Source: Variovorax paradoxus
Lineage (GTDB): Bacteria > Pseudomonadota > Gammaproteobacteria > Burkholderiales > Burkholderiaceae_C
Assembly: GCF_009498455.1 (NCBI RefSeq)
Contig: NZ_CP045644.1
Span: 3,785,001 to 3,849,000 of the forward strand
Reading direction: 5' to 3'
Length of the DNA: 64,000 bases
Part shown: piece by piece, positions 36,055-49,244 of the stretch
How the letters are laid out: each line of letters begins with the position of its first letter
Position numbering within the stretch: position 1 is the stretch's first letter
Notes under the pieces: generated by a model
Database searches by the model: none
Told to the model about the DNA's origin: nothing
The model's input: the letters and a program-made list of their open reading frames with translations, nothing else
Position numbers and translations under genes: made by a program

Positions 36055-38226
36055 ATGATCGAAATCGAACTCGACGGCAAGAAGGTCGAAGTGACCGAAG
36101 GCAGCATGGTGATGCATGCGGCCGAAAAGGCGGGCACCTACATTCCGCACTTCTGCTATCACAAGAAACTCAGCATCGCGGCCAACTGCCGCATGTGCCT
36201 GGTCGACGTGGAAAAAGCGCCCAAGCCGATGCCGGCCTGCGCCACGCCCGTCACGCAGGGCATGATCGTTCGCACCAAGAGCGACAAGGCCATCAAGGCC
36301 CAGCAGTCCGTCATGGAGTTCCTGCTGATCAACCACCCGCTGGATTGCCCCATCTGCGACCAGGGCGGCGAATGCCAGCTGCAGGATCTGGCCGTGGGCT
36401 ACGGCGGTTCTTCTTCGCGTTACGAAGAAGAAAAGCGCGTCGTGTTCCACAAGGACGTCGGCCCGTTGATCAGCATGGAAGAAATGAGCCGCTGCATCCA
36501 TTGCACGCGCTGCGTCCGTTTCGGCCAGGAAGTGGCCGGCGTGATGGAGCTTGGCATGTCGCACCGCGGCGAGCACTCCGAAATCGAAACCTTCCTCGGC
36601 GACTCGGTCGACTCCGAACTGTCGGGCAACATGATCGACATCTGCCCGGTCGGCGCGCTCACGAGCAAGCCCTTCCGCTACAGCGCCCGCACCTGGGAAC
36701 TGTCGCGCCGCAAGTCGGTGAGCCCGCACGACTCCACCGGTGCCAACCTGATCGTCCAGGTCAAGAACAACCGCGTGATGCGCGTGGTGCCGCTCGAGAA
36801 CGAAGACGTCAACGAATGCTGGATTGCCGACCGCGACCGCTTCTCGTACGAAGCGCTCAACGGCACGGAACGCCTGACCCAGCCCATGCTGAAGCAGGGC
36901 GGCCAGTGGCAACAGGTCGACTGGCAGACGGCGCTTGAATACGTTGCCAACGGCCTCAAGCAGATCAAGACCGACCATGGTGCGCAAAGCATCGGCACGC
37001 TGGTCAGCCCGCACAGCACGCTCGAAGAGCTGCAACTCGCCGCCATGCTCACGCGTGAACTCGGCAGCGACAACATCGACTACCGCCTGCGCAACGCCGA
37101 ATTCACGGCTTTCGAAGGCGTGCGCTGGCTCGGCACGTCGATCGCCTCGCTCACGCAAGTGCAGCGCGCGTTGGTCGTCGGTTCGAACCTGCGCAAGGAA
37201 CACCCGCTGTTTGCACAGCGCATCCGCCAAGCCGTGCGCAAGGGCGCCGCGCTGTCGGTAATCACCTCGTCCAGCCTCATGGCCGACCGCGGTGCCTGGG
37301 CCATCGACGTGGCGCAAGCATCCATCGTCGAAGCCGACCAGTGGGTCGAGGCACTGGCCGCCGTGGCTGCTGCCATCGGCCGGACCAACGGCGCTGCCGC
37401 GCCGCTGGCACCGAAGAACGAACCCGACGCTGCCGCACAAGCCATCGCAGCCTCGCTGCTGAGCGGCGAGCGCAAGGCGATCCTGCTCGGCAACGCTGCC
37501 GCGCACCACGCGCAAGCCAGCAGCCTGCTGGCCCTCGCGAACTGGATCGGCGCACAGACCGGCGCCACCGTCGGCTACCTGACCGAAGCGGGCAATACCG
37601 TGGGCGCACAGCTCGTCGGCGCCTTCCCGCAGAACGGCGGCCTCGATGCCGGCCGCATGCTCGCCGCCGGCTCCGGCCTCAAGGCCGTGCTGCTGCTGAA
37701 CACCGAGCCGGTGTTCGACTCGGCCGCCGGTGCTGCCGCCGCCGATGTCATCGGCAATGCGCAGATGGTCGTCACGCTGAGCCCCTTCAAGGCCAACCTC
37801 GAGTTCAGCGACGTGCTGCTGCCCATCGCGCCGTTCACCGAAACGCCCGGCACCTTCGTCAATGCCGAAGGCCGCCTGCAGGGTTTCCATGCCGTCGTGA
37901 AGCCGCAAGGCGAAACGCGTCCGGCCTGGAAGGTGCTGCGCGTGCTGGCGAACCTGCTCGGCCTGCCGGGCTTCGCCTTCGAATCGACCGCCGAGGTGCT
38001 GGCCACCGTCGGTGACAAGGGCACCGTGCCGGCGAATGCGCTGAGCAACGCCACGTCCGCCAAGGCTGTGGCTGCCAGCGGCCCCGTGGCTGCGCCCGTG
38101 GTCGCGAGCATCTACCAGCTCGACTCGATCGTGCGCCGCGCACCGTCGCTGCAACTGACGGCTGACGCGCGCAACGCATCAGCCGCACCAGTCGCACCGG
38201 CTCAGGCCGAGGAGGCACTGGCATGA
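36055..38226 (+). CDS. nuoG: NADH-quinone oxidoreductase subunit G
   Basis: A 723-residue iron-sulfur subunit. N-terminal [2Fe-2S] ([20 protein letters not shown]), the His/Cys motif [18 protein letters not shown], further [4Fe-4S] ligands in [12 protein letters not shown] and [13 protein letters not shown], then a degenerate molybdopterin-oxidoreductase-like domain. The C-terminal tail is Ala-rich. The stop overlaps the nuoH start by 4 bases. Confidence 0.98.
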   Translation: MIEIELDGKKVEVTEGSMVMHAAEKAGTYIPHFCYHKKLSIAANCRMCLVDVEKAPKPMPACATPVTQGMIVRTKSDKAIKAQQSVMEFLLINHPLDCPICDQGGECQLQDLAVGYGGSSSRYEEEKRVVFHKDVGPLISMEEMSRCIHCTRCVRFGQEVAGVMELGMSHRGEHSEIETFLGDSVDSELSGNMIDICPVGALTSKPFRYSARTWELSRRKSVSPHDSTGANLIVQVKNNRVMRVVPLENEDVNECWIADRDRFSYEALNGTERLTQPMLKQGGQWQQVDWQTALEYVANGLKQIKTDHGAQSIGTLVSPHSTLEELQLAAMLTRELGSDNIDYRLRNAEFTAFEGVRWLGTSIASLTQVQRALVVGSNLRKEHPLFAQRIRQAVRKGAALSVITSSSLMADRGAWAIDVAQASIVEADQWVEALAAVAAAIGRTNGAAAPLAPKNEPDAAAQAIAASLLSGERKAILLGNAAAHHAQASSLLALANWIGAQTGATVGYLTEAGNTVGAQLVGAFPQNGGLDAGRMLAAGSGLKAVLLLNTEPVFDSAAGAAAADVIGNAQMVVTLSPFKANLEFSDVLLPIAPFTETPGTFVNAEGRLQGFHAVVKPQGETRPAWKVLRVLANLLGLPGFAFESTAEVLATVGDKGTVPANALSNATSAKAVAASGPVAAPVVASIYQLDSIVRRAPSLQLTADARNASAAPVAPAQAEEALA

Positions 38227-39299
38227 TCGACTCCATTCATGGCTTCGGCCTGGGGCTGGTCGCCGCAGGCTGGTGGACTGCCGTCGTCTGGCCCGTGGTC
38301 TGGACGCTGATCAAGATCATCGTCGTCGTGATCCCGCTGATGGGCGCCGTGGCGTACCTCACGCTGTGGGAACGCAAGGCCATCGGCTTCACGCAGATTC
38401 GCGTGGGCCCGAACCGCATCGGGCCGCTGGGCCTGCTGCAGCCGATCGCCGACGCGCTCAAGCTGATGACCAAGGAAATCATTCTTCCGACGGTCGCCAA
38501 CAAGGGCCTGTTCCTGCTCGGCCCCATCATGACCATCATGCCGGCGCTGGCCGCATGGGCCGTGATTCCCTTCGGTCCCGATGTGGCGCTGGCCAACATC
38601 AACGCCGGCCTGCTGTTCGTGATGGCCATCACCTCGCTCGAGGTCTACGGCGTGATCATCGCCGGCTGGGCTTCGAACTCGAAGTACGCCTTCCTGGGCG
38701 CGCTGCGCGCCTCGGCACAGATGGTGAGCTACGAAATCGCGATGGGCTTCTGCTTCGTCGTGGTGCTGATGGTCACCGGCAGCCTGAACATGTCCGACAT
38801 CGTGACGGTGCAGGGCAAGGGCATGTTCCAGGACCTGGGCATCGGCTTCCTGTCGTGGAACTGGCTGCCGTTGCTGCCGATCTTCGTCGTCTACTTCATC
38901 TCGGGCCTGGCCGAAACCAACCGTCACCCGTTCGACGTGGTGGAAGGCGAGTCCGAAATCGTGGCCGGCCACATGATCGAGTACTCGGGCATGAGCTTCG
39001 CGATGTTCTTCCTGGCCGAGTACGCCAACATGTGGCTCGTCTCGATCCTGACCGTCATCCTGTTCCTCGGCGGATGGCTGCCGCCGTTCGAGTTCCTGAG
39101 CTTCATTCCGGGCTGGATCTGGCTGGGCCTCAAGACCTTCTGCGTGGTCACCATGTTCCTGTGGGTGCGTTCGACGTTCCCGCGCTTCCGTTACGACCAG
39201 ATCATGCGTCTGGGCTGGAAGATCTTCATTCCCGTCACCCTGGTGTGGCTGGTCGTGGTCGGTGGCTGGATGCAGACGCCGTTCAACATCTGGAAATAA
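38223..39299 (+). CDS. nuoH: NADH-quinone oxidoreductase subunit H
   Basis: A 358-residue membrane subunit with about eight TM helices forming the quinone channel. Motifs: [20 protein letters not shown] and [20 protein letters not shown], with the conserved charged loop residues. Coupled to nuoG by ATGA. Confidence 0.98.
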   Translation: MIDSIHGFGLGLVAAGWWTAVVWPVVWTLIKIIVVVIPLMGAVAYLTLWERKAIGFTQIRVGPNRIGPLGLLQPIADALKLMTKEIILPTVANKGLFLLGPIMTIMPALAAWAVIPFGPDVALANINAGLLFVMAITSLEVYGVIIAGWASNSKYAFLGALRASAQMVSYEIAMGFCFVVVLMVTGSLNMSDIVTVQGKGMFQDLGIGFLSWNWLPLLPIFVVYFISGLAETNRHPFDVVEGESEIVAGHMIEYSGMSFAMFFLAEYANMWLVSILTVILFLGGWLPPFEFLSFIPGWIWLGLKTFCVVTMFLWVRSTFPRFRYDQIMRLGWKIFIPVTLVWLVVVGGWMQTPFNIWK

Positions 39300-39317
39300 G
39301 CAGGAAGCGACGACATC

Positions 39318-39863
39318 ATGACTGCTTCACATACCGCCGGAGGGCTCTCACGCCCCTCCAAGCTGGCCTCCGCACCGTTCTCGCTCAAGGACTTCCTGGG
39401 CAGCTTCATGCTGTTCGAATTGTTCAAGGGCCTGGCCATCACGGGCAAGTACGCCTTCGCGCGCAAGATCACCGTGCAGTTCCCCGAAGAGAAGACGCCG
39501 CTGTCGCCGCGTTTTCGCGGCCTGCACGCGCTGCGCCGCTACGAGAACGGCGAAGAGCGCTGCATCGCCTGCAAGCTGTGCGAGGCCGTGTGCCCCGCGC
39601 TGGCCATCACCATCGAATCCGACGTGCGTGACGACGGCTCGCGCCGCACCACGCGCTACGACATCGACCTGACCAAGTGCATCTTCTGCGGCTTCTGCGA
39701 AGAGAGCTGCCCGGTCGATTCGATCGTCGAGACGCACATCTTCGAATACCACGGCGAAAAACGCGGCGACCTGTACTTCACCAAGGACATGCTGCTGGCC
39801 GTGGGCGACCGCTACGAAAAAGAAATCGCGGCGAACAAGGCGGCCGACGCCAAGTACCGCTGA
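39318..39863 (+). CDS. nuoI: NADH-quinone oxidoreductase subunit I
   Basis: A 181-residue ferredoxin-like subunit with two [4Fe-4S] motifs (N6a/N6b): [13 protein letters not shown] and [16 protein letters not shown]. The N-terminal about 20 residues ([13 protein letters not shown]) look like a variable extension, and a later start near [11 protein letters not shown] is possible. It lies 18 bases after nuoH. Confidence 0.96.
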   Translation: MTASHTAGGLSRPSKLASAPFSLKDFLGSFMLFELFKGLAITGKYAFARKITVQFPEEKTPLSPRFRGLHALRRYENGEERCIACKLCEAVCPALAITIESDVRDDGSRRTTRYDIDLTKCIFCGFCEESCPVDSIVETHIFEYHGEKRGDLYFTKDMLLAVGDRYEKEIAANKAADAKYR

Positions 39864-39900
39864 GCCGGCTCCGCTCGAAACCCGTACCAATCGAATTCCA

Positions 39901-40557
39901 ATGGACGTCAAGACCGGTCTGTTCTATCTCTTTGCCGCGGTGCTGCTGTTTGCAGCCTTCCGCGTCATCACCTCCCGCAACCCCGTGTACGCCGCGCTGT
40001 ACCTGGTGCTGGCTTTCTTCCAGGCCTCGGCCATCTGGCTGCTGCTGCGTGCCGAGTTTCTCGCGATCGCACTGGTGCTCGTGTACGTCGGCGCCGTGAT
40101 GGTGCTGTTCCTGTTCGTCGTGATGATGCTGGACATCGACGTCGATGGCCTGCGAGAGGGCTTCTGGAAGCACTTCCCGCTGGCCGCAGGCGTCGGCGCG
40201 CTCATTGCGCTCGAAATGGCCGCCGTGCTCATGGGCGGCTTCCGCCTGGGCGAAGGCCCGCGCGCCATGGCGACGACCTCGCCCAACAGCTCGAACACGC
40301 TCGAGCTGGGCAAGCTGCTGTATTCCGAATACCTGTATCCGCTGGAAATCGCCGCGGTCATCCTGCTGGTGGCCATCATTGCCGCCATTGCACTGACGCT
40401 GCGCACCCGCAAGGACAGCAAGTACGTCAACCCGTCCGACCAGGTGCGCGTGAAGGCGCGCGACCGCGTGCGCATCGTGCAGATGCCCGTCACGCGTGCG
40501 GCCGAGCCGGTGGTTGAGGCCCCGGCAGCGGATGCTGCAAAGGAAAACAAGGCATGA
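39901..40557 (+). CDS. nuoJ: NADH-quinone oxidoreductase subunit J
   Basis: A 218-residue membrane subunit with five TM helices ([35 protein letters not shown]). The cytosolic tail after about residue 170 is charged and Ala-rich. It overlaps nuoK by 4 bases. Confidence 0.96.
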   Translation: MDVKTGLFYLFAAVLLFAAFRVITSRNPVYAALYLVLAFFQASAIWLLLRAEFLAIALVLVYVGAVMVLFLFVVMMLDIDVDGLREGFWKHFPLAAGVGALIALEMAAVLMGGFRLGEGPRAMATTSPNSSNTLELGKLLYSEYLYPLEIAAVILLVAIIAAIALTLRTRKDSKYVNPSDQVRVKARDRVRIVQMPVTRAAEPVVEAPAADAAKENKA

Positions 40558-40862
40558 CGATCACGCTCGGACACTTTCTCTCGCTCGGCGCGATGCTCTT
40601 CGCGCTGTCGGTGATCGGCATCTTCCTGAACCGCAAGAACCTGATCGTGCTGCTCATGGCCATCGAGCTGATGCTGCTCGCGGTCAACATGAACTTCGTG
40701 GCCTTCTCGCACTACCTGGGCGACATGCACGGCCAGATCTTCGTGTTCTTCATCCTGACGGTGGCGGCGGCCGAATCGGCCATCGGCCTCGCGTTGCTGG
40801 TCCTGTTGTTCCGCAACAAGTCGAGCATCAACGTCGACGAACTCAACTCGCTCAAGGGTTGA
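40554..40862 (+). CDS. nuoK: NADH-quinone oxidoreductase subunit K
   Basis: A 102-residue MrpC-like subunit with three TM helices and the conserved membrane glutamates in [16 protein letters not shown] and [16 protein letters not shown]. Coupled to nuoJ by ATGA. Confidence 0.97.
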   Translation: MTITLGHFLSLGAMLFALSVIGIFLNRKNLIVLLMAIELMLLAVNMNFVAFSHYLGDMHGQIFVFFILTVAAAESAIGLALLVLLFRNKSSINVDELNSLKG

Positions 40863-40869
40863 CAGCAGT

Positions 40870-42924
<2,055 letters not shown>

Positions 42925-42949
42925 GCCCGAACGCTGGAGAAAAAGAAAA

Positions 42950-44428
42950 ATGGGTTTGTTGAGCCTTGCCATCTGGGTGCCGATCGCATTCGGCGCCGCG
43001 CTGCTGGCGTTTGGCCGCGACGAGCACGCCAAGGGCGTGCGCTGGGTCGCGCTCGTCGGTGCCATCGTGAGCTTCCTGGTCACGGTGCCGCTGTTCATGC
43101 GCTTCCAGAACGGAACCGCCGCGATGCAGTTCGTCGAGAAGACGAGCTGGATCTCGCGCTTCAACGTCAACTACCACCTGGGCATCGACGGCATGTCGCT
43201 GTGGCTGGTGCTGCTGACCTCGTTCATCACGGTCGTGGTCGTGATCTCGGCCTGGGAAGTGATCACCGAGCGCGTGAACCAGTACATGGGCGCGTTCCTG
43301 ATCCTGTCGGGTTTCATGATCGGCGTGTTCTCGGCGCTCGACGGCATCCTGTTCTACGTGTTCTTCGAAGCCACGCTGATCCCGATGTACCTGATCATCG
43401 GCATCTGGGGCGGCCCGAACAAGATCTACGCGGCGTTCAAGTTCTTCCTGTACACGCTGCTCGGCTCGCTGCTGATGCTGGTCGCGCTGATCTTCCTGTA
43501 CAACAAGTCGGGCGGCAGCTTCGACATCCTGAGCTGGCACAAGCTGCCGCTGGGCTCGACCGCGCAGACCTTCCTGTTCTTCGCCTTCTTCGCGGCCTTC
43601 GCCGTCAAGGTGCCGATGTGGCCGGTCCACACCTGGCTGCCCGACGTGCACGTCGAGGCCCCCACGGGCGGTTCGGCCGTGCTGGCCGCGGTCATGCTGA
43701 AGCTCGGTGCCTACGGTTTCCTGCGCTTCTCGATGCCCATCGCGCCTGACGCTTCGCACGAATGGGCGTGGCTGATGATCGCGCTGTCGCTCATCGCCGT
43801 GATCTACGTGGGCCTCGTGGCGCTGGTGCAGCAGGACATGAAGAAGCTGGTGGCGTACTCGTCGGTCGCCCACATGGGCTTCGTGACGCTGGGCTTCTTC
43901 ATCTTCAACGAGCTCGGCGTGTCCGGCGGCATCGTGCAGATGATTGCCCATGGCTTCGTGTCGGGTGCCATGTTCCTGGGCATCGGCGTGCTGTACGACC
44001 GCGTGCACTCGCGCCAGATCGCCGACTACGGCGGCGTGGTCAACACCATGCCCAAGTTCGCCGCGTTCGCGCTGCTGTTCGCCATGGCCAACTGCGGCCT
44101 GCCGGGCACCGCCGGTTTCGTGGGCGAATGGATGGTGATCCTGGGTGCCGTGAAGGCCAACTTCTGGATCGGCCTGGGCGCTGCCACCGCACTGATCTTC
44201 GGCGCCGCCTACACCCTGTGGATGTACAAGCGCGTGTACCTGGGCCCGGTCGCCAACGACCACGTCAAGGAACTGAAGGACATCAACGCCCGCGAGTTCC
44301 TGATGCTGTCGCTGCTGGCGATCGCGGTGCTCTGGATGGGCCTGTACCCGAAGCCTTTCACCGACGCGATGGATGCCTCCGTCGTCGAGCTTCTGCGCCA
44401 TGTGGCGATTTCGAAGCTGCCCGTCTGA
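42950..44428 (+). CDS. nuoM: NADH-quinone oxidoreductase subunit M
   Basis: A 492-residue antiporter-like subunit with about 14 TM helices. Conserved ion-path residues in FFEATLIPMYLIIGIWGG and KVPMWPVHTWLPDVHVEAPT, and KKLVAYSSVAHMGFVTLG. It lies 25 bases after nuoL. Confidence 0.98.
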   Translation: MGLLSLAIWVPIAFGAALLAFGRDEHAKGVRWVALVGAIVSFLVTVPLFMRFQNGTAAMQFVEKTSWISRFNVNYHLGIDGMSLWLVLLTSFITVVVVISAWEVITERVNQYMGAFLILSGFMIGVFSALDGILFYVFFEATLIPMYLIIGIWGGPNKIYAAFKFFLYTLLGSLLMLVALIFLYNKSGGSFDILSWHKLPLGSTAQTFLFFAFFAAFAVKVPMWPVHTWLPDVHVEAPTGGSAVLAAVMLKLGAYGFLRFSMPIAPDASHEWAWLMIALSLIAVIYVGLVALVQQDMKKLVAYSSVAHMGFVTLGFFIFNELGVSGGIVQMIAHGFVSGAMFLGIGVLYDRVHSRQIADYGGVVNTMPKFAAFALLFAMANCGLPGTAGFVGEWMVILGAVKANFWIGLGAATALIFGAAYTLWMYKRVYLGPVANDHVKELKDINAREFLMLSLLAIAVLWMGLYPKPFTDAMDASVVELLRHVAISKLPV

Positions 44429-44452
44429 TGCCACGCTGAAGAAGAGAACGAG

Positions 44453-45940
44453 ATGATTGACAAACTCAGCTGGGTGACGATCTACCCCGAAATCGTGTTG
44501 CTGGTCATGGCCTGCATCATTGCGCTGGTCGACCTGTCGGACACGAGCCCGCGCCGCACCCGCACCTACATCCTGACGCTGCTCACGCTGGCGGCCGTGG
44601 CCGTGCTCACGGGCCTGGCCGCTGTCGGCGGCAAGACCTCCTACGGCTTCGGCGGCATGGTGGTGAGCGACTCCATGGGCAACTGGCTCAAGTGCTTCGC
44701 CTCGCTCGCCCTGATGGTGACGCTGGTCTACGGCCGTCCCTACGCGGCCGATCGCGAGATGCTGCGCGGCGGCGAGTTGTTCACGATCAGCATGCTGGCG
44801 CTGCTGGGCATGTTCGTGATGATCGGCGGCAGCAACTTCCTGCTGATCTACCTCGGCCTCGAGCTGCTCACGCTGTCGAGCTACGCGCTCGTGGCCCTGC
44901 GCCGCGACAACGCGGTGGCCAGCGAAGCCGCCATGAAGTACTTCGTGCTCGGCGCCATGGCCAGCGGCTTCCTGCTGTACGGCCTGTCGATGATGTACGG
45001 CGCGACCGGCTCGCTCGACCTGAACGAAGTCTTCAAGGCGATCTCGACCGGCAAGGTGAACCACCAGGTGCTGGTGTTCGGCCTGGTCTTCATCGTGGCG
45101 GGCCTGGCCTTCAAGGTCGGCGCTGCACCGTTCCACATGTGGGTGCCCGACGTCTACCAGGGCGCCCCGACGGCCGTCACGCTGCTGATCGGTGCCGCGC
45201 CCGAGCTGGCTGCCTTCGGCATCATCATCCGCCTCTTGGTCGACGGCCTGCAGCCGCTGGCCATCGACTGGCAGCAGATGCTGGCCGTGCTGGCGATCGC
45301 CTCGCTGGTGGTCGGCAACCTGGCCGCCATTGCGCAGAGCAACCTCAAGCGCATGCTGGCCTACTCGACCATTGCGCAGATGGGCTTCATGCTGCTGGGC
45401 CTGGTGGCGGGTTCCGACCAGCAGGGCACGCAGAACGCGCAGGCCGCCTACAGCGCCTCGATGTTCTACGTCATCACCTACGTGCTGACCACGCTGGCGA
45501 GCTTCGGCATCATCCTGCTGCTGGCGCGCGAAGGCTTCGAAAGCGAAGAGATCACCGACCTGGCCGGCCTGAACCAGCGCAGCCCGCTGTACGCCGGCGT
45601 GATGGCCATCGCGATGTTCTCGCTGGCCGGTCTGCCGCCGCTGGTCGGCTTCTACGCGAAGCTGGCCGTGCTGCAGGCGCTGATCGCCTCGGGTGCCGCC
45701 ATCTACATCGGCCTTGCGGTGTTCGCCGTGATCATGTCGCTGATCGGCGCCTTCTACTACCTGCGCGTGGTCAAGGTCATGTACTTCGACGCGCCTGTCA
45801 CGGCGACCACCGTGTCGGCCTCGTTCGACGTGCGCACCGTGCTCACGATCAACGGCGCGCTGATCCTGATTCTTGGCGTGCTGCCCGGCGGTCTGATGAC
45901 GCTGTGCTACGACGCCATCGCGGCCACGCTGGCCCACTGA
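44453..45940 (+). CDS. nuoN: NADH-quinone oxidoreductase subunit N
   Basis: A 495-residue antiporter-like subunit, last of the 14 nuo genes. Motifs: [40 protein letters not shown] and [18 protein letters not shown]. It is followed by a DUF2818 gene after 16 bases. Confidence 0.98.
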   Translation: MIDKLSWVTIYPEIVLLVMACIIALVDLSDTSPRRTRTYILTLLTLAAVAVLTGLAAVGGKTSYGFGGMVVSDSMGNWLKCFASLALMVTLVYGRPYAADREMLRGGELFTISMLALLGMFVMIGGSNFLLIYLGLELLTLSSYALVALRRDNAVASEAAMKYFVLGAMASGFLLYGLSMMYGATGSLDLNEVFKAISTGKVNHQVLVFGLVFIVAGLAFKVGAAPFHMWVPDVYQGAPTAVTLLIGAAPELAAFGIIIRLLVDGLQPLAIDWQQMLAVLAIASLVVGNLAAIAQSNLKRMLAYSTIAQMGFMLLGLVAGSDQQGTQNAQAAYSASMFYVITYVLTTLASFGIILLLAREGFESEEITDLAGLNQRSPLYAGVMAIAMFSLAGLPPLVGFYAKLAVLQALIASGAAIYIGLAVFAVIMSLIGAFYYLRVVKVMYFDAPVTATTVSASFDVRTVLTINGALILILGVLPGGLMTLCYDAIAATLAH

Positions 45941-45956
45941 CGCGGCCCGCAACACG

Positions 45957-46262
45957 GTGTCGCAAACCGCATCGGTCTGGGTGGTGCTGCTGGTGGCCCT
46001 GGCGGCCGCCAACCTGCCGTTCTTGAATGAGCGCCTGTTCGGGGCGGTGCCGCTGTCGGCCAAGCACAAGTCACTCGCCATCCGCTTCGGCGAACTGGTG
46101 GTGCTGTACTTCATTGCCGGTGGCATCGGCCTCCTGTTCGAGCGCAGGGCAGGGCAGATCGCGCCCCAGGGCTGGGAGTTCTACGCGGTGACGGCTTCGC
46201 TGTTCGTCGTGCTGGCCTTCCCGGGGTTCACCTGGCGCTACCTGATGAAGCACAGGCACTGA
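45957..46262 (+). CDS. DUF2818 family small membrane protein
   Basis: A 101-residue protein with three likely TM helices (about 5-25, 40-58, 75-92) and a basic C-terminus WRYLMKHRH. It starts with GTG. The family is found directly after nuoN in betaproteobacteria, which suggests a link to complex I assembly or membrane insertion; no function is known to me. Confidence 0.85.
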   Translation: MSQTASVWVVLLVALAAANLPFLNERLFGAVPLSAKHKSLAIRFGELVVLYFIAGGIGLLFERRAGQIAPQGWEFYAVTASLFVVLAFPGFTWRYLMKHRH

Positions 46263-46267
46263 CCGAT

Positions 46268-46867
46268 ATGACCATCGCCGATTCGCATTTGAAAGAAGCG
46301 CTCGTCAGCAGCGAAGAGCTCTTCAAGGGCAAGTTCCTGCACGCCAAGCGCGACACCATCCGCCTGCCCGACGGCCACAACGCCACGCGCGAGTACGTGG
46401 TGCATCCGGGTGCGGTGGTGGTGATTCCGCTGCTTGACGACGGCCGCGTGGTGCTGGAGCGCCAGTTCCGTTACCCGGTAGACCGGGTGATCGTCGAGTT
46501 TCCCGCAGGCAAGCTCGATGCTGGCGAAGATCCGCTGCTGTGCGGCCAGCGCGAACTGCTCGAAGAGACCGGCTACACCGCGCGCGAATGGGCGCATGCC
46601 GGCGCCACGCACCTGGCAGTGGCGTACTCGACCGAGATCATCCACATCTACTTTGCACGCGGCCTCTCGTTGGGCGAGCGCAAGCTCGACCATGGCGAGT
46701 TTCTCGACGTGTTCACTGCCACGCCGCAGGAGCTCATCGGCTGGTGCCGAGACGGCACCGTGACCGACGCAAAGACGCTCACTTGCGCCCTGTGGCTGCA
46801 GAACGTCCTCTCGGGCGCATGGGCACTGGATTGGCAGGCCGCAGCCTCGCAAGGCGGCGCGGGATAA
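46268..46867 (+). CDS. Nudix hydrolase, ADP-ribose pyrophosphatase type
   Basis: A 199-residue hydrolase with the Nudix box GKLDAGEDPLLCGQRELLEE followed by TGY. The N-terminal domain (VVHPGAVVVIPLLDDGRVVL, RQFRYPVDRVIVEFPAGKL) is as in NudF-type ADP-ribose diphosphatases. It lies 5 bases after DUF2818 in the post-nuo string. Confidence 0.93.
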   Translation: MTIADSHLKEALVSSEELFKGKFLHAKRDTIRLPDGHNATREYVVHPGAVVVIPLLDDGRVVLERQFRYPVDRVIVEFPAGKLDAGEDPLLCGQRELLEETGYTAREWAHAGATHLAVAYSTEIIHIYFARGLSLGERKLDHGEFLDVFTATPQELIGWCRDGTVTDAKTLTCALWLQNVLSGAWALDWQAAASQGGAG

Positions 46868-46874
46868 TCCGCGC

Positions 46875-47360
46875 ATGAAGGTTCTCGATCTCCGCTGCAC
46901 GCACGGCCACGGCTTCGAGGGCTGGTTCGCGTCCAACGAGGCGTTCGACAGCCAGCTCGCCAGCGGCTTGGTCGAGTGCCCGGTCTGCGGCGACACCGCC
47001 ATCGTCAAGCTGCTGAGCGCACCGCGCCTGAACCTGAGCAACGCCAAGGCGCCGAAGGAAGAAGGGCGCGATGCGGCCCACACGCCGTCGGCGCCCGCAT
47101 CGCCTTCTGCCCAAGTGCCTGCAACTTCGACTTCATCACCTGAAGCCCGCTGGATGCGCGCCGTGCGCGAAGTGCTGGCCAAGACCGAAGACGTCGGCGA
47201 CCGCTTCGCCGACGAGGCACGCAAGATGCACTACGGCGAAACCGCCGAACGCGGCATCCGCGGCCAGGCCACGCCGGAGCAGACCGAGGCGCTGCTCGAC
47301 GAAGGCATTCCGGTGATGGCGCTGCCGATACCGGCGGCGCTCAAAGAAACCCTGCAGTAA
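46875..47360 (+). CDS. DUF1178 family protein
   Basis: A 161-residue protein. The N-terminus resembles a small zinc-ribbon-like domain (LRCTHGHGFEGWF, then CPVCGDTAIVKLLSAPRLN), with Cys pairs that could bind metal. The middle is Ala/Pro-rich; the C-terminus is DEARKMHYGETAERGIRGQA and LDEGIPVMALP, the family signature. Function is unknown. It lies 7 bases after the Nudix gene. Confidence 0.9.
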   Translation: MKVLDLRCTHGHGFEGWFASNEAFDSQLASGLVECPVCGDTAIVKLLSAPRLNLSNAKAPKEEGRDAAHTPSAPASPSAQVPATSTSSPEARWMRAVREVLAKTEDVGDRFADEARKMHYGETAERGIRGQATPEQTEALLDEGIPVMALPIPAALKETLQ

Positions 47361-47378
47361 CCGACCGTCCCGATCGGG

Positions 47379-49166
47379 TCAGGCCGTGAACTGCAGTGCG
47401 GCCAGCCGCGCGTACACGCCGCCTTGCGCCACCAGCGCCGCGTGCGTTCCCTGTTCGACGATGCCGCCGTGGTCCAGCACGATGATGCGGTCGGCCTTCT
47501 GCACGGTCGCCAGGCGGTGGGCGATCACGAGCGTGGTGCGGTTTTCCATCGCTGACTCCAGCGCGGCCTGCACCATGCGTTCGCTCTCGGCATCGAGCGC
47601 GCTGGTGGCTTCGTCGAGCAGCAGCAGCGGCGGGTTCTTCAGGATGGCCCGCGCGATGGCGATGCGCTGGCGCTGGCCGCCCGACAGCCGCACGCCGCGT
47701 TCACCCAGGAAGGTGTCGTAGCCCTCGGGCAGCGCCTGCAGGAAGTCGTGCGCGAAGGCAGCGCGCGCCGCCGCGTGCACTTCATCGGCGCTGGCCTCGG
47801 GCCGGCCGTAGCGGATGTTCTCGAAGGCGCTGGCCGAGAAGATCACCGCGTCCTGTGGCACGAGGCCGATGCGGGTGCGCAGGTCGTGCAGCGCGAGCGC
47901 ATCGAGCGATGCGCCGTCGAGCACGATGCGGCCCGACTGCGGGTCGTAGTAGCGCAGCAGCAGCTGGAACACCGTGCTCTTGCCTGCGCCGCTCGAGCCC
48001 ACCAGCGCCACGGTTTCGCCGGGCGCGATGTCCAGGCTGAAATCGCGCAACGCCGGCGTGCCCGGCCGCGAGGGGTAATGAAAGGTGATCGCGTCGAAGC
48101 GGATGGCGCTGCCTGCGGCGGGAACCGGCGCGACCGCCGGCCGTGCGGGTGAGGCGATGGCCGTGGGCGCATGCAGCAGTTCCATCAGGCGCTCGGTGGC
48201 GCCGGCGGCGCGCAGCAGGTCGCCGTACACCTCGCCGAGCACTGCTGTCGCACTTGCGAGGATCGCCACGTAGACCACGGTCTGGCCCAGGTGGCCGGCC
48301 GTGATGTCGCCGCGCAGCACGGCCTGCGTGCCTTCGTACAGGCCCCAGAGCAGGGCGGCCGAGGTGGCGATGATGATGAAGGCCACGAGCACCGAGCGCG
48401 CGCGCGTGCGGCGCACGGCGGTCTGGAAGGCGTTCTCGGTCGAGCCGTTGAAGCGGTCGGCCTCGCGGCCTTCGGCCGTGTAGCTTTGCACCACCGGAAT
48501 CGCGTTCAGCACCTCGGCCGCGATGGCGCTCGAGTCGGCCACGCGGTCCTGGCTGGCGCGCGACAGCTTGCGCACACGGCGGCCGAACCACATGCTCGGC
48601 AGCACCACCAGCACGAGGATGCCCAGCACCTGCACCATCACATAAGGGTTGGTCCAGACCAGCACCGCCAGCGCGCCCACGCCCATGACGGCGTTGCGCA
48701 AGCCCATGCTCAGCGACGAGCCGACGACCGTCTGCACGAGCGTGGTGTCGGCCGTGAGGCGCGACAGCACCTCGCCGGTCTGCGTGGTCTCGAAGAAGGC
48801 CGGGCTCTGCTGCAGCACATGGCCGTAGACCGCGTTGCGCAGGTCGGCCGTGACGCGCTCGCCGAGCCAGCTCACCGTATAGAAGCGCGCGGCCGAAAAC
48901 AGACCCAGCGCCACGGCCACCGCGAAGAGGGCGCCGAAGTGCTCGCGCAGCGCCATGGTCTGCGCGCCCTTGTCGGCGCTGACCAAGCCGCCGTCAATCA
49001 GACTGCGCAAGGCGATAGGGAACGCCAGCGTCGTGACGGCCGCCATCACCAGGAAGACCCCCGCCAGGACGATCTGCACGCGGTAGGGGCGAAGGAAGGG
49101 GCGCAACCCCGACAGCGAGCGGGGCGAACCCTTGGCTGCGGAGGACGACGGAGGGGAAGAAGCCAT
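47379..49166 (-). CDS. MsbA-like ABC exporter (fused permease and ATPase)
   Basis: A 595-residue half-transporter that should work as a homodimer in the inner membrane. Residues about 25-315 hold six TM helices; the ATPase domain follows with Walker A GSSGAGKSTVFQL, signature LSGGQRQRIAIARAIL, Walker B LLLLDEATSALD and H-loop VIAHRLATV. The linker is Ala/Pro-rich. The substrate is unknown (lipid, peptide or drug). The start at 49166 was chosen before a low-complexity Ser-rich N-terminus; the 5' end faces the marR promoter across 78 bases. Confidence 0.93.
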   Translation of the reverse strand: MASSPPSSSAAKGSPRSLSGLRPFLRPYRVQIVLAGVFLVMAAVTTLAFPIALRSLIDGGLVSADKGAQTMALREHFGALFAVAVALGLFSAARFYTVSWLGERVTADLRNAVYGHVLQQSPAFFETTQTGEVLSRLTADTTLVQTVVGSSLSMGLRNAVMGVGALAVLVWTNPYVMVQVLGILVLVVLPSMWFGRRVRKLSRASQDRVADSSAIAAEVLNAIPVVQSYTAEGREADRFNGSTENAFQTAVRRTRARSVLVAFIIIATSAALLWGLYEGTQAVLRGDITAGHLGQTVVYVAILASATAVLGEVYGDLLRAAGATERLMELLHAPTAIASPARPAVAPVPAAGSAIRFDAITFHYPSRPGTPALRDFSLDIAPGETVALVGSSGAGKSTVFQLLLRYYDPQSGRIVLDGASLDALALHDLRTRIGLVPQDAVIFSASAFENIRYGRPEASADEVHAAARAAFAHDFLQALPEGYDTFLGERGVRLSGGQRQRIAIARAILKNPPLLLLDEATSALDAESERMVQAALESAMENRTTLVIAHRLATVQKADRIIVLDHGGIVEQGTHAALVAQGGVYARLAALQFTA

Positions 49167-49208
49167 GGGCGCGGATTCTACCGAGCCCTTGCCTTCACAA
49201 AGGTCGCC

Positions 49209-49237
49209 TTGACAGTAATTGCCATGGCAGCTAATAT
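49209..49237 (+). promoter_or_regulatory. Consensus sigma-70 promoter of the marR-emr operon
   Basis: TTGACA (49209-49214), a 17-base spacer and TAATAT (49232-49237). The expected start is about 49243-49245, that is at or next to the marR ATG at 49245, so the mRNA may be leaderless. Confidence 0.82.
49216..49233. promoter_or_regulatory. Putative MarR operator
   Basis: An imperfect dyad with core TGCCATGGCA and outer TA/TA arms fills the spacer between -35 and -10, the usual place for MarR-type autorepression. Binding is inferred. Confidence 0.55.
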
Positions 49238-49244
49238 TTTCCGC